In this document: positions 17,100 through 27,047 of the stretch, one piece after another
Layout of the letters: each line of letters begins with the position of its first letter
Numbering within the stretch: the stretch's first letter is position 1
Assembly: GCF_004168585.1 (NCBI RefSeq)
Contig: NZ_PGVH01000043.1
Location: 655,048 to 719,047, forward strand
Direction of reading: 5' to 3'
From: Shewanella sp. OPT22
Lineage (GTDB): Bacteria; Pseudomonadota; Gammaproteobacteria; Enterobacterales; Shewanellaceae
DNA length: 64,000 bases
Translations under genes and position numbers: made by a program
The notes under the pieces: generated by a model
What the model was told of the DNA's origin: nothing
Seen by the model: only the letters and a program-made list of their open reading frames with translations
Databases searched by the model: none

Positions 17100-18305
17100 A
17101 TGACTAATCTCCAACCTTCAAGCCAACTTCCTAGATGGCTGCTATTACCGTTACTTGCTAGCATTGTGGCTATTACACCTTTAGCCATCGATATGTATTT
17201 ACCGGCATTGACTGAAATAGCTCAAGAATTCGGTACCGACGTCACAATTGTTCAGCAAAGCTTGAGCACTTACCTTGCTGGATATGGTTTAGGGATGCTT
17301 TGCTTTGGGTATTTAGCGGATAAATTTGGCCGAAGGCCACTCGTTATTTTTGGTTTAAGCTGTTTTTGCCTCATCAGTTTGGCCTTAAGCTTTAGTAGCA
17401 ATATGGATGTGTTTTTCATATTGCGATTTTTTCAGGCATTTGTTGGTGCAGCAGCTACGGTAGTCATTCCGGGTTACATCAAAGAGATATATAAAGAAAA
17501 TACCGCTAAAGGCATGTCGTATGTCAGTTTAATCATGATGCTAGCGCCACTGATTGCGCCAGCAATAGGTACGTTAATTTTAGACGTTTTAAATTGGCAT
17601 TGGATTTTTAGAATTCTCTCTATTTACGCTTTTATTCTATTGTTTTTTGTGCTGTTTAAACTAAAAATGTCGAGCGACAAAGATAAATCAGTAAGAACTG
17701 AGAAAAGCTTTTTAGGTGCATACAAGACAGTCTTCACCAAACCAGGCGTCAGAGCATACATTGCTTCAGGTGTTCTGACTTCATTTGCATTCTTCTGTTA
17801 TCTAACCGCTTCATCATTTGTATTTATGGAAGTTTTTAAAGTTGACAAGCTGACGTTTTCAACTTTATTTAGTCTCAATGTTGGTTCGTTAATGTTTGCC
17901 AATGTCATTAATTCCCGTCTATCTCCGAAGTTTGGTTCTAAAGTCATGCTAAAAGGAGGAATAGTTATCGGGTTAATCACTGCTAGCGGGCTAACGTTAG
18001 TTAATTGGCTGCAATTAGATTATATCTACACTATGGCATTTTTGATGCCTCTAATGGGTTCATTAGGGATTATCTCTGTAAGTTGTGATGCTATCGTATT
18101 GCTAAAATTTAAGAATGAAACAGGCACTGCTACGGCAGTAATCGGGACGCTGAGATTTGGTTGTGGTGCTCTTGCAGGCCCAATTCTCGCTATTTTATAT
18201 ACTGGAACCGCCGTTCCTTTTGCTAGTGTGATGCTAACATCCGTTTTTATCATTGGCTTACTTCAATTCTTTTACAAAGGCAATAAAACAAAGGTGACGA
18301 AATAA
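17100..18305 (+). CDS. MFS multidrug efflux transporter, Bcr/CflA type
   Basis: A 401-aa major-facilitator antiporter with about 12 helices. The segment ITPLAIDMYLPALTEIAQEF after the first helix and the loop GYLADKFGRRPLVIFGL (MFS motif A) are typical of the DHA1/Bcr-CflA subfamily, which exports drugs such as bicyclomycin. Its own promoter is plausible: a TATAAT hexamer lies at 17008-17013. The stop codon is inside a bidirectional terminator. The actual substrate cannot be read from sequence. Confidence 0.88.
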   Translation: MTNLQPSSQLPRWLLLPLLASIVAITPLAIDMYLPALTEIAQEFGTDVTIVQQSLSTYLAGYGLGMLCFGYLADKFGRRPLVIFGLSCFCLISLALSFSSNMDVFFILRFFQAFVGAAATVVIPGYIKEIYKENTAKGMSYVSLIMMLAPLIAPAIGTLILDVLNWHWIFRILSIYAFILLFFVLFKLKMSSDKDKSVRTEKSFLGAYKTVFTKPGVRAYIASGVLTSFAFFCYLTASSFVFMEVFKVDKLTFSTLFSLNVGSLMFANVINSRLSPKFGSKVMLKGGIVIGLITASGLTLVNWLQLDYIYTMAFLMPLMGSLGIISVSCDAIVLLKFKNETGTATAVIGTLRFGCGALAGPILAILYTGTAVPFASVMLTSVFIIGLLQFFYKGNKTKVTK

Positions 18306-18318
18306 ATTCGTCACCTTT
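18290..18318. terminator. Bidirectional terminator between convergent genes
   Basis: A perfect 12-bp stem (AAAGGTGACGAA and its complement, 5-base loop) overlaps the MFS stop codon and lies 22 bases from the end of the convergent nucleotidase gene. Confidence 0.75.
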
Positions 18319-18340
18319 AATGTAAATGCCTTAATAACCG

Positions 18341-20506
18341 TTATTTAGGTTGAAAAACGAGTGTTGTGTTTTTCTCAGTGCTCGGAACAAGCTCTGTATT
18401 TCCTAGTGCTTTACTAAAGTTAATAAACGACTCAGCGTCGGAATCACAAATGGTATTCCCACTACATTCAGGTTCACCCACTGGTGTGTAAGTTGTTTTA
18501 CCATCTTTCTCAGTAGTAGTCATTGTGACCGAATTGACAACTGGCGTACGAACACTTGTATCAGGATCTACGTTAAAGTACACATCTTGACGGTTCGTTG
18601 CTGCGCCATTTTCTTTCGCTTCAGCCTTTGCTAATTCGCTCCAGCCGTCGTTACCATTAGCATTATAATTGCCTACGGCAACAGTATATGAGTCAGCGTC
18701 ATTAATATCCTGCCATGTAACAGTTCCATCTTCATTTGTCTGTTTCAGTTGCATCTGAGAGAAAGTACCTGTTGCCTTGTCACTGGCTGACTGCACAAAT
18801 GTATATCTCATACCTGCGACATATGGGAATTTACCTGCATGCGCAGTAGCATCTAATACAGGTGCGATCGTCGACATCAAGACACTTTTCAGTTCAGCTC
18901 CTGTGATCGTCATTACTGTTAAATGGTTTTTGAATGGCAACATCTCTAAACGGATATTCCCTTCATAAAACGCCCCCGGTTTTATATTGGTTCTCACACC
19001 ACCCGCAGCAACCAGAGCAACGTCTACATGCCTTCCATTTGCAGCATCAAGCACGTCTTGTACCCTATCAGAGTTGAGCCAGTCTAAGAAAGCTTGTCCT
19101 ACAAGAGGAGCGACTTGTGAGCCGTGATAACAGCGTAATTTAGAACCTGTTGCTGAGCATTCACTCACTGTTTTATCGATTGGTTCTTGATAATTACCAA
19201 CTCCACTTAAATCACCAGGTCTGCGTACTTGATAAATAGTGTGCGCTGATACTCCAATTTGCGCTCCTATGGCATCTTGATATTGTTGGCTGTTCTTATA
19301 ATCAGTATCTATTTGTGAGCGTAAATCAGGGTTTTCAGTTACTATTTTTAAATCCTGATTTTCTAAACCTGAAATATAATTTTCAATTTCAGCTTTCGTT
19401 TCATCTGAGACTTTAGTCTGTTGCGCTTCATCGCTATAAAACTCATCCGCTGAAAGTAGTGTATTATGACCTTGGCAAGTTTCAACATTTCCATCTTTAT
19501 TAAACTGAACTTGAACCTCACCTACTGCTTGAGCATTGCTACCAGCTTGAACAATACAAGTCTTAGCATCACCTGTTTTTTGCGACAACATCTCTGCGTA
19601 TTCACCGTTATTGGTTAAACCGATATTAGTAAAGTCTCCCAATAAGGTATGAGAATGCCCTCCAACGATTAAATCAATTCCTGTGGTACCTTGAGCCAAC
19701 TTTTTATCTGCAGCTAATCCAATATGAGAAACCACAACAACTTTATCAACCCCCAATGTTTTTAGGGTATCAATTTCTTTTTGAGTGCTTTCAATTTCAC
19801 TGCTAAACGTCACACCAGCAAATTTACTATCACTAACAAAGTCACCCATATTTTCAAGTGCAACACCAATGACAGCGACAACGACTTCACCGCTTTTTGC
19901 ATCTGAAACATTGTCTATCTTTCTCTTGCTTGTGCCTTTATATGCAAATAACTGATAAGGTTTTATGGAGGAAACATCTTTTAAATCAACGTTTTTTGAT
20001 GCGTCCATGTTGTCAGCCAACATTGGAAAATTAACGGTAGTTGCTAGCATTTTTAGAGCGGGTGTGCCTAAATCAAACTCATGGTTACCTACTGCCATTG
20101 CATCGATCTTCATATTTTTCAGAAGATTGGCATTAGCTTCACCATTAAATGTTTGGAAATAAATACTCCCTTGAAAAGCATCACCAGCATTAAGAACCAA
20201 TGATGCAGTTTGTGACTTATCACTCGCAGCAATGTCATCATTGACCTGTTGCAACACTCTCGGGTAACCACCAAATGTAGTGTAAAATTTCTGTTTATTA
20301 ACAGAATCTTTACCCATAACAAAATTCCCTTCAACCCCATCAAATTGTGAATGTAGATCATTCATATGAATGACATTCAGCACAAATGGATCTTTAGGGT
20401 TTGGAGCGGGGGTTTTATGATGTTTGTGACTGCTGCCACAACCAAATAAAGCAAATACGACTGCCGTCGCCGTTAATGTCTTTAACAATTTCGTACTCAT
20501 TTGCAA
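18341..20506 (-). CDS. UshA-like 5'-nucleotidase/cyclic phosphodiesterase lipoprotein
   Basis: A periplasmic or surface-anchored metallophosphatase of 721 aa. The N-terminal signal ends in the lipobox LFGCGSS. The metal-site blocks follow: MNDLHSQF, NAGDAFQGS, AVGNHEFDLG, VSHIGL and VGGHSHTL. The C-terminal substrate domain contains the YTVAVGNYNANGNDGW loop that recognises nucleoside bases in UshA-type enzymes. It would release nucleosides and phosphate from extracellular nucleotides. It is larger than E. coli UshA (550 aa), with an insertion of about 100 residues in the middle. A second paralogue lies directly upstream, and both share an upstream palindrome. Confidence 0.88.
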   Translation of the reverse strand: MQMSTKLLKTLTATAVVFALFGCGSSHKHHKTPAPNPKDPFVLNVIHMNDLHSQFDGVEGNFVMGKDSVNKQKFYTTFGGYPRVLQQVNDDIAASDKSQTASLVLNAGDAFQGSIYFQTFNGEANANLLKNMKIDAMAVGNHEFDLGTPALKMLATTVNFPMLADNMDASKNVDLKDVSSIKPYQLFAYKGTSKRKIDNVSDAKSGEVVVAVIGVALENMGDFVSDSKFAGVTFSSEIESTQKEIDTLKTLGVDKVVVVSHIGLAADKKLAQGTTGIDLIVGGHSHTLLGDFTNIGLTNNGEYAEMLSQKTGDAKTCIVQAGSNAQAVGEVQVQFNKDGNVETCQGHNTLLSADEFYSDEAQQTKVSDETKAEIENYISGLENQDLKIVTENPDLRSQIDTDYKNSQQYQDAIGAQIGVSAHTIYQVRRPGDLSGVGNYQEPIDKTVSECSATGSKLRCYHGSQVAPLVGQAFLDWLNSDRVQDVLDAANGRHVDVALVAAGGVRTNIKPGAFYEGNIRLEMLPFKNHLTVMTITGAELKSVLMSTIAPVLDATAHAGKFPYVAGMRYTFVQSASDKATGTFSQMQLKQTNEDGTVTWQDINDADSYTVAVGNYNANGNDGWSELAKAEAKENGAATNRQDVYFNVDPDTSVRTPVVNSVTMTTTEKDGKTTYTPVGEPECSGNTICDSDAESFINFSKALGNTELVPSTEKNTTLVFQPK

Positions 20507-20542
20507 AAACCTCTTGGCTAAATAGCCTTGTTTTTAAAATAA

Positions 20543-20554
20543 GTCAGCCCTGAC
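20543..20554. promoter_or_regulatory. Palindrome shared by both nucleotidase leaders (copy 1)
   Basis: GTCAGCCCTGAC is an inverted repeat of two 5-bp arms (GTCAG/CTGAC). It lies 36 bases upstream of the nucleotidase start at 20506 and recurs identically upstream of the second nucleotidase gene. Repetition at the same distance suggests an operator; the regulator is unknown. Confidence 0.45.
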
Positions 20555-20648
20555 ATAGAGAGTCTGAGCAGTAAACTATTAACTTCATTCAGTTCTCAGT
20601 TCACGCTCAGGTTTAGTTGGAAATTAGCGTCTTAAGCCCATCAGAGGC

Positions 20649-22439
20649 TTAGTTTGTTGAAACTTTGCATCCATGACCAGATTCATCCTCAGTGTTGGAG
20701 TAAACAATATCGCTATCAACTGGGGTATAAGCGCTGACATCGATAGTATTGCTCGGAGCTCCTGCTTCAGATTTAAAGAAATTGGAAAGCACTTCCCAAT
20801 CTATCAAGTGGCCTTCTGTGATAACCGTCGCATCAGGGAAAGCATTTTCATCACCCACTAATTTAGGGTAGCCATCACCGCCTGCGGCATTAAAGCTAGG
20901 AATAGTGAATACATAATTTGCGTTAGCATCGAAAGCTGTGCCATTGACTTCATTTACAGTCACAGCTTGGTCGGGGTCATTTGGAGTACAATTAACGTCC
21001 ATTTTGATATTGTGGAATTGAGCATATCCGCCACTACCTACTTGTTTTGTCGCTACCCCACTCAAGTAACGAGTCAGATCGCTTCCTGACATCTCCACTT
21101 TGTATACTTCATTCGCAAATGGTTGAACAGTAAGAACACTTCTTGTTGAAACATCGCCACTTGCTATCGAATCTCTTACACCACCAGAGTTCATAATACC
21201 AAATTGGGCTTGTTGAGAGTCCTGTTGAGCTGCGGCAATGAAATGACCCAAGTTAGTTTGCTGATCACGAACAACTGCTCTGTCACCTTCTAATTTCGCA
21301 TTAATTTTAGCAATAGGAACATTGAGATCAGTAGCACCTTGATTTTGATACTGTCTTAAAATAGCTTCAGCGGTTGGATCTGGAGTAATTTGGTTACCTA
21401 CTATATTTCCACTATCGTCTTTTAGATTTACAGGGACTAATTTGTAATGGAATAGGTGTAGCGCATTATCGTAGTACTCGAAGTCAGCACGCCCTACATA
21501 TTTCCCCCACTCACCAGCTTGCATGATATAAGTACCGTTTTGTTCGTCAGGAACACAATCGTCACCAGGCTGATAGTTGTCTTGTTTATTCGTGCACACT
21601 ACCGTTTGTGAATGCCCACCAAAAATGGCGGCCAAAGCCCCTTTATCTTGTACTCTTGCCATTGTGACATCACCTGGACCATTACTACCATGCTTTCCAT
21701 CAGGGTAATAACCAAGATGAGTTACTGCCATAACAACATCTGCTTTTTTATCGTTCTTTAAGTCGGCAATCACTTTTTTCATTTCCGCACCAGGATCTGT
21801 AAAAGTATAATCCCCAACATAAAGCGGATTTCCAATGGTCTTAGTATCTGGTGTCGTCATACCAACGAGTGCTACTTTTAATCCATTGAAAGTAAAAATT
21901 TTGTACGGCTTGAATACCCTTACTAAATCGTCAGACCCACTTTCAGAATCCGCTCGGTAAATATTGGCCGAAAGTAATGGGAAATGAGCTATCTTTTGTT
22001 GATCTGCAAGTACATCCGGCGAATTATCGAATTCATGGTTACCCAATGCCATTGCATCGTAACCAATCATATTCATACCAACAAAGTCTGGTTCCGCATC
22101 TTGCACGTCTGATTCAGGTATTCCAGTATTTACATCACCACCTGAGACAAGCAAAACACTACTTCCACTCTTTTCAACTTCAGCCTTAATTGAATCGACT
22201 AACGACTTACGAGCAGCCATCCCCCCTTCACCGTCTGAGTTCTCCCAAAACCTTCCGTGATTATCATTAGTATGAAGCACTGTAAATCGAACACATTTAT
22301 CACCTAAATCTGCACAGGCTTGGGACATGTTATCGACAATGGGTTGTGGTTTTGACTTATTATGGCTGCTACCACCACAGCCGAATAGTATCATTACAGC
22401 AAGTACTACCGGTAAAACTTTGATGACTTTGGTACTCAT
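20649..22439 (-). CDS. Second UshA-like 5'-nucleotidase lipoprotein
   Basis: A 596-aa paralogue of the neighbouring nucleotidase. It has a lipobox (LFGCGGS) and metallophosphatase blocks HTNDNHGRF, SGGDVNTG, ALGNHEFDNS, VTHLGYY and FGGHSQTV. Its C-terminal domain carries YVFTIPSFNAAGGDGYP, close to the UshA base-stacking loop. FGGHSQTV replaces the His of the other copy's GGHSHTL with Gln, as in E. coli UshA itself (GGHSQ). Likely substrates are nucleotides or UDP-sugars. The start is the ATG at 22439. The same palindrome as its neighbour lies 42 bases upstream. Confidence 0.87.
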   Translation of the reverse strand: MSTKVIKVLPVVLAVMILFGCGGSSHNKSKPQPIVDNMSQACADLGDKCVRFTVLHTNDNHGRFWENSDGEGGMAARKSLVDSIKAEVEKSGSSVLLVSGGDVNTGIPESDVQDAEPDFVGMNMIGYDAMALGNHEFDNSPDVLADQQKIAHFPLLSANIYRADSESGSDDLVRVFKPYKIFTFNGLKVALVGMTTPDTKTIGNPLYVGDYTFTDPGAEMKKVIADLKNDKKADVVMAVTHLGYYPDGKHGSNGPGDVTMARVQDKGALAAIFGGHSQTVVCTNKQDNYQPGDDCVPDEQNGTYIMQAGEWGKYVGRADFEYYDNALHLFHYKLVPVNLKDDSGNIVGNQITPDPTAEAILRQYQNQGATDLNVPIAKINAKLEGDRAVVRDQQTNLGHFIAAAQQDSQQAQFGIMNSGGVRDSIASGDVSTRSVLTVQPFANEVYKVEMSGSDLTRYLSGVATKQVGSGGYAQFHNIKMDVNCTPNDPDQAVTVNEVNGTAFDANANYVFTIPSFNAAGGDGYPKLVGDENAFPDATVITEGHLIDWEVLSNFFKSEAGAPSNTIDVSAYTPVDSDIVYSNTEDESGHGCKVSTN

Positions 22440-22481
22440 TAAAAAACACCTCTACATAGAAAGCGATAAATTTATTAAGTA

Positions 22482-22493
22482 GTCAGCCCTGAC
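22482..22493. promoter_or_regulatory. Palindrome shared by both nucleotidase leaders (copy 2)
   Basis: The 12 bases GTCAGCCCTGAC are identical to copy 1. Here the symmetry extends to 14 bases (AGTCAGGGCTGACT on the minus strand). The rest of the 447-base gap to ndk holds a weak CRP-like half site (TCACA at about 22650) and the ndk terminator; I see no gene in it. Confidence 0.45.
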
Positions 22494-22841
22494 TTAAGAA
22501 TTCAGTTAAATGGTTGTTCTTTAGCTAGTCCAGATGAAGAACATAAGTAATGACGAGATACATAGAATTATATTTGCGGGAAAAATACTAACAGATGCCA
22601 ATCAGAGATATGAGTAACAAAAACAGCCATACAGTGCTTAAGATCACAGTTTAGGAAACTAAATAAAGACTCTTACAGTACCTTAAAGTGAGCTTAATAT
22701 TTTTTAATATTAAGTATTACTTACAGGATACATATTTTTCAATTAGTGAAATAAAGGGTAAGTTAAGAAACACTCTAATTAGAATGTTGAAATCAAGATA
22801 AATAATCGTAGTAATTGAGTTTAATAAAGACGCATTGAAAT

Positions 22842-22870
22842 AAAAAAACCCACTAAGAGTGGGTTTTTTT
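22842..22870 (-). terminator. Terminator downstream of ndk
   Basis: AAAAAAACCCACT and its complement around a 3-base loop, with T-runs on both strands, 17 bases after the ndk stop. It is a textbook rho-independent terminator. Confidence 0.9.
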
Positions 22871-22886
22871 AATTTTCACTCAAAAA

Positions 22887-23318
22887 TTAACGAGTGCGTG
22901 GCTTGATTTCTTCTGGGCTGAAGAAGTAAGCAATTTCACGCTCTGCAGAAGCAAGAGAGTCTGAACCGTGAGCAGCGTTCTCATCGATGCTGTTAGCAAA
23001 ATCAGCACGGATAGTACCTTCAGCTGCTTCAGCTGGGTTTGTAGCACCCAAGATTTCACGGTGAGCTAAAACTGCGTTTTCACCTTCTAAAACTTGAACA
23101 GTGATAGGACCAGAAGTCATGAATTCAACTAATGCACCAAAGAAAGGACGCTCGCTGTGCTCAGCGTAGAAACCTTCTGCTTGCTCTTTAGTCAGGTGAA
23201 GCATTTTTGCAGCAACAATTTTCAGACCAGCGTCTTCGAAACGGCTGTAGATTGCACCGATTTTGTTTTTTGCAACAGCATCTGGTTTTACGATAGAAAA
23301 AGTACGTTCGATAGCCAT
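22887..23318 (-). CDS. ndk: Nucleoside diphosphate kinase
   Basis: Transfers the gamma phosphate of ATP to nucleoside diphosphates through a phospho-histidine. The 143-aa length is standard. The N-terminal [12 protein letters not shown] motif and the active-site ENAAHGSDS with the catalytic His are visible. It sits downstream of the ISC operon but behind fdx's own terminator, with a separate leader of about 140 bases, so it is probably its own transcription unit. Confidence 0.96.
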   Translation of the reverse strand: MAIERTFSIVKPDAVAKNKIGAIYSRFEDAGLKIVAAKMLHLTKEQAEGFYAEHSERPFFGALVEFMTSGPITVQVLEGENAVLAHREILGATNPAEAAEGTIRADFANSIDENAAHGSDSLASAEREIAYFFSPEEIKPRTR

Positions 23319-23458
23319 GGTTAAGCTTCCTTTAAATAAGCATGTTTTTGTAATTCGCGCGGATTATAAAAGATAAACTACTAAAAACCTACCTTTGATC
23401 ACATTTTTATCTAAAGAGTTACCTAGAAGTAGAAAAGTAACAATTCACAAATACAAAA

Positions 23459-23482
23459 ATGCCGCTTTTTACAGCGGCATTT
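23459..23482 (-). terminator. Terminator of the ISC operon
   Basis: A stem of ATGCCGCT with its complement, 6-base loop, followed by a T-run on the minus strand, 20 bases past the fdx stop. It ends the isc transcript before ndk. Confidence 0.85.
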
Positions 23483-23502
23483 ACACAACAAATAAAGTAG
23501 GC

Positions 23503-23841
23503 CTAGTGCCCTTCACTTACCATATTTAAGGTGTACTTAGGTATTTCAACAACCATATCTGAATCAACAACTTTAGCTTGGCAAGATAAGCGAGACTCAG
23601 GCTCTAAACCCCAAGCTTTATCAAGCATGTCATCTTCAAGCTCGTCGCTTTCTTCTAGATCGTCAAAGCCTTCACGCACGATGCAATGACATGTAGTACA
23701 AGCACATGACTTTTCACACGCATGTTCAATATGTATGCCATTTCTTAGGGCTACATCAAGAATCGTTTCACCGACTTCCGCTTCAGCAACTGCACCATCA
23801 GGGCAAAGTTCTTCGTTAGGAAGGAATACAATCTGTGGCAT
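23503..23841 (-). CDS. fdx: ISC-system [2Fe-2S] ferredoxin
   Basis: Supplies electrons to Fe-S cluster assembly on IscU. At 112 aa it has the four cluster cysteines in CEKSCACTTCHC and LSCQAK and the acidic ESDELEDDMLDKAWGL segment typical of ISC ferredoxins. It is the last gene of the operon, eight bases after hscA. No iscX gene lies between fdx and its terminator, which differs from E. coli. Confidence 0.95.
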   Translation of the reverse strand: MPQIVFLPNEELCPDGAVAEAEVGETILDVALRNGIHIEHACEKSCACTTCHCIVREGFDDLEESDELEDDMLDKAWGLEPESRLSCQAKVVDSDMVVEIPKYTLNMVSEGH

Positions 23842-23849
23842 AATTTTAC

Positions 23850-25709
23850 CTATAAACTTTCTACTGATTGGCCGGTTAATGCAGCCTTAATCGAATTATC
23901 CATACGTTTTGCAGCAAAGACCTGAGTTAAGTCATCAAGTGCCTTAATTGCATTTTCAATTGCTTGTGTGCTTTCTTCGCCTGTTATATCAGCAAGAAGG
24001 TTCATCGCAGAGTCAATCTCAGTGCGTTCTTCAACTGATAATAGCTCGCCATCCTTCTCTAATGCAGAGCTTAGGCTTTCAAGTACACGTGCAGCTTCAA
24101 CACGTTGCTCAGTTAACATTCTTAACTCAATATCGCCTTTAGCGTTATTCATAGAATCTTTGATCATATTGGCAATTTCAGTATCTGAAAGACCAAATGA
24201 AGGTTTAACTTGAATGCTAGATTGAACGCCTGTGGATTTTTCCATTGCCGTAACACTCAACAAACCATCTGCATCTACTTGAAATGTTACTCGAATATGA
24301 GCGGCTCCCGCTGCAAGCGGTGGAATACCTGTTAGTGCAAAGTCAGCAAGAGAGCGGCAATCATTGACTAATTCACGCTCACCTTGAACGATGTGAACCA
24401 GCATTGCTGTTTGACCATCTTTAAAGGTGGTAAATTCTTGAGCTCTCGCTACTGGGATTGTCGTATTTCTTGGGATAACTTTCTCAACTAAGCCTCCCAT
24501 GGTTTCCATGCCCAATGACAATGGAATTACGTCAAGCAGCAGTAATTCTGAATCAGGCTTGTTACCAACGAGAATATCAGCTTGAATCGCAGCTCCGATA
24601 GCAACAACACGATCTGGGTCGATCGAAGTTAACGGCACTTTACCAAAGAAACTTTCAACTTGAGTGCGAACTAAAGGGACACGCGTTGAACCACCAACCA
24701 TTACAGTTTGTAAAACTTCATCTGACGTTACGCCAGCATCACGAAGTGCACGACGACAGCTAATGATGGTTTTATTAACTAATGGCAAAATCAGTGTATC
24801 AAAATCATCTTTAGTGATTTGAGCCGTTTGTTGTTTACCACTATCTAACTCAAGCATTGCTTCTACTGAACTGTGTTCAGTCAGTGCTTCTTTTACTCTA
24901 CGAGATTCAATGAGTAAACGACGATGTTCGGTAGAACTTAACGCATCAAGATCCCATGCTTTGATCAAATAATCTTGCAATAAATGATCAAAGTCATCGC
25001 CGCCTAACGCAGAATCACCACCTGTTGCCAATACTTCAAATACGCCTTTATTCAAACGCAAAATTGAAATATCAAAGGTACCGCCACCAAGATCATAAAC
25101 GGCAATAACGCCTTCTTGTTCTGAATCTAGGCCGTAGGCAATGGCTGCGGCTGTGGGCTCGTTTAACAGACGAAGAACTTTAACACCTAATAAAGCTGCG
25201 GCGTCTTTAGTGCCTTGACGTTGTGCATCATCAAAGTAAGCTGGAACTGTAATAACAGCCCCTTGTAACTCACCACCTAAAGACTCCTCTGCACGTGCAA
25301 TTAACGGGCGTAAAATTTCTGCAGAGACTTGGATTGGGTTGACCTTACCTTGATTCGTTTCAAAAACAGGCAACCCATGCTCACTGGCTTCAAACTGGTA
25401 AGGTAGATTTTTGTAGGTATCTTGGACATCAACAAGGCTACGTCCCATAAAACGTTTAACCGATACAATGGTATTTTTCGGGTCTTGTGACGATAGCTCT
25501 GCGGCTTCATTACCCACCAATACATTTTCACCATAATGAACAATTGAAGGTAATGAGTGATTGCCATTTGAATCAGCTAATGTTGTAGCTTCACCACTTC
25601 TTACAGTAGCAACCAATGAGTTGGTGGTACCTAAATCGATACCGACTGCCAATTTATGCTGATGTGGAGCCGCCGTTTGTCCCGGCTCTGCTATTTGCAA
25701 AAGGGCCAT
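23850..25709 (-). CDS. hscA: Fe-S assembly chaperone HscA (Hsp70 family)
   Basis: The ATP-dependent chaperone that helps release the cluster from IscU. At 619 aa it has the Hsp70 ATPase signatures [26 protein letters not shown] and [10 protein letters not shown], then a substrate domain that would bind the LPPVK motif of IscU. It lies between hscB (18 bases upstream) and fdx, in standard operon order. Confidence 0.96.
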   Translation of the reverse strand: MALLQIAEPGQTAAPHQHKLAVGIDLGTTNSLVATVRSGEATTLADSNGNHSLPSIVHYGENVLVGNEAAELSSQDPKNTIVSVKRFMGRSLVDVQDTYKNLPYQFEASEHGLPVFETNQGKVNPIQVSAEILRPLIARAEESLGGELQGAVITVPAYFDDAQRQGTKDAAALLGVKVLRLLNEPTAAAIAYGLDSEQEGVIAVYDLGGGTFDISILRLNKGVFEVLATGGDSALGGDDFDHLLQDYLIKAWDLDALSSTEHRRLLIESRRVKEALTEHSSVEAMLELDSGKQQTAQITKDDFDTLILPLVNKTIISCRRALRDAGVTSDEVLQTVMVGGSTRVPLVRTQVESFFGKVPLTSIDPDRVVAIGAAIQADILVGNKPDSELLLLDVIPLSLGMETMGGLVEKVIPRNTTIPVARAQEFTTFKDGQTAMLVHIVQGERELVNDCRSLADFALTGIPPLAAGAAHIRVTFQVDADGLLSVTAMEKSTGVQSSIQVKPSFGLSDTEIANMIKDSMNNAKGDIELRMLTEQRVEAARVLESLSSALEKDGELLSVEERTEIDSAMNLLADITGEESTQAIENAIKALDDLTQVFAAKRMDNSIKAALTGQSVESL

Positions 25710-25727
25710 AAATTCTCTACTTAATTT

Positions 25728-26255
25728 TTATAGATCAAACAAAGCATCTTCGATGCGAGTCAATTCATCTTCTAATTTTGCCATAAACTTGAGTTTACGT
25801 ATCTGATCAGCGGCAAAATTATTATCTTCTTCCGTCATAGACGTTAGCGAATTCACTAAAGATGCATTAATTGACTTTTGATGTTCAGAAAAAGACATTC
25901 TTAAATGATCAACAGCTTGATGCGGATCACTTTGGTCACGAATTTCTTCTAGTGCTTCACGCCATTCCATTTGCTGCATCAAGAACATTCGATCTTTCAC
26001 CGTTGATGTCTCGTGGCTGATATCTAAACCACGCAGCGCCAACATATGTTCTGAACGTCGGATAGGATTTTTTAGCGTTTGGAAACCATCGTTAATTTGT
26101 GCGGTTTTTTGCACTGCTAATCGCTTTTGTTGCTCACTGCTGTTAGCAAACTTATCTGGATGAACCGCTCGTTGAAGATCTCGATAACGCTCTGAGAGTT
26201 GAGCGTTATCAATTGAGTAATCGACAGGAAAACCGAATAATTCGAAATAGTTCAA
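25728..26255 (-). CDS. hscB: Fe-S assembly co-chaperone HscB (J-protein)
   Basis: The J-domain partner that recruits IscU to HscA and stimulates its ATPase. At 175 aa, the N-terminal J domain contains the HPDKF motif near residue 32, and a C-terminal three-helix domain binds IscU. It sits between iscA and hscA. Confidence 0.95.
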   Translation of the reverse strand: MNYFELFGFPVDYSIDNAQLSERYRDLQRAVHPDKFANSSEQQKRLAVQKTAQINDGFQTLKNPIRRSEHMLALRGLDISHETSTVKDRMFLMQQMEWREALEEIRDQSDPHQAVDHLRMSFSEHQKSINASLVNSLTSMTEEDNNFAADQIRKLKFMAKLEDELTRIEDALFDL

Positions 26256-26276
26256 TGTATTTCCTTTCAGTTGTAG

Positions 26277-26600
26277 TTAAACGGTAAAACTCTCACCGCA
26301 ACCACACTCTCCTTTAGCATTAGGGTTATTAAACTCAAAACCTTCGTTTAAGCCTTCTTTAACAAAGTCGAGTTCAATGCCTTGAAGATAGATAAAGCTC
26401 TTTGCATCGATGATGATATTAACACCATCGATTTCATACAGTTCATCGTCGTCATTCAAGTCATCAACAAACTCAAGTATGTAAGCCATACCTGAACAGC
26501 CTGCTGTTCTTAAACCTAATCGTAAACCAAGGCCTTTGCCTCGGTTTTTCAAAAAGGACTTAACCCTGTCAGACGCAGCTGGCGTCATTGTTATTGCCAT
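26277..26600 (-). CDS. iscA: Fe-S cluster assembly protein IscA
   Basis: An A-type carrier of 107 aa. The three metal-binding cysteines are visible in [10 protein letters not shown] and GECGCGESF. Position after iscU with a 14-base gap is standard for isc operons and separates it from erpA or sufA. Confidence 0.95.
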   Translation of the reverse strand: MAITMTPAASDRVKSFLKNRGKGLGLRLGLRTAGCSGMAYILEFVDDLNDDDELYEIDGVNIIIDAKSFIYLQGIELDFVKEGLNEGFEFNNPNAKGECGCGESFTV

Positions 26601-26614
26601 TTACAACTCCGAGC

Positions 26615-27007
26615 TTAACCTGCAGCTAATTCATGCTTTGATTTATAATCTTCTAATGCGGCATGAATAGCGTCTTCTGCTAAGATAGAACAGTGAATTT
26701 TTACAGGCGGTAAAGCAAGTTCTTCTGCGATATCAGTATTTTTGATTTCAGCAGCTTCTGCTATTGTTTTACCTTTAACCCATTCTGTCACTAATGAGCT
26801 AGACGCAATCGCACTACCACAACCGTAAGTCTTGAACTTAGCATCTTCAATAATGCCTTCTTCGCTGATCTTAAGTTGAAGCTTCATCACGTCACCACAT
26901 GCTGGTGCACCGACCATTCCAGTAGCAACAGATGGATCATTTTTATCCATTGAACCAACGTTACGAGGGTTTTCGTAATGTTCAATTACTTCTTCACTAT
27001 AAGCCAT
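26615..27007 (-). CDS. iscU: Fe-S cluster scaffold IscU
   Basis: The scaffold on which clusters form. At 130 aa it carries the three cluster cysteines (in GAPACGDVM, TYGCGSAIA and VKIHCSIL), the neighbouring Asp, and the LPPVK chaperone-recognition motif just before the last Cys. It lies between iscS and iscA. Confidence 0.96.
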   Translation of the reverse strand: MAYSEEVIEHYENPRNVGSMDKNDPSVATGMVGAPACGDVMKLQLKISEEGIIEDAKFKTYGCGSAIASSSLVTEWVKGKTIAEAAEIKNTDIAEELALPPVKIHCSILAEDAIHAALEDYKSKHELAAG

Positions 27008-27047
27008 GATACGACTCCATTAATCCTGTTTGCTAAGAGGGGCTACC

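Noticed and set aside
22636..22660. CRP site upstream of the second nucleotidase
   Set aside because: One half site (TCACA) is good but the other (AGTGC) is poor, and it lies about 200 bases from the start; too weak to list.
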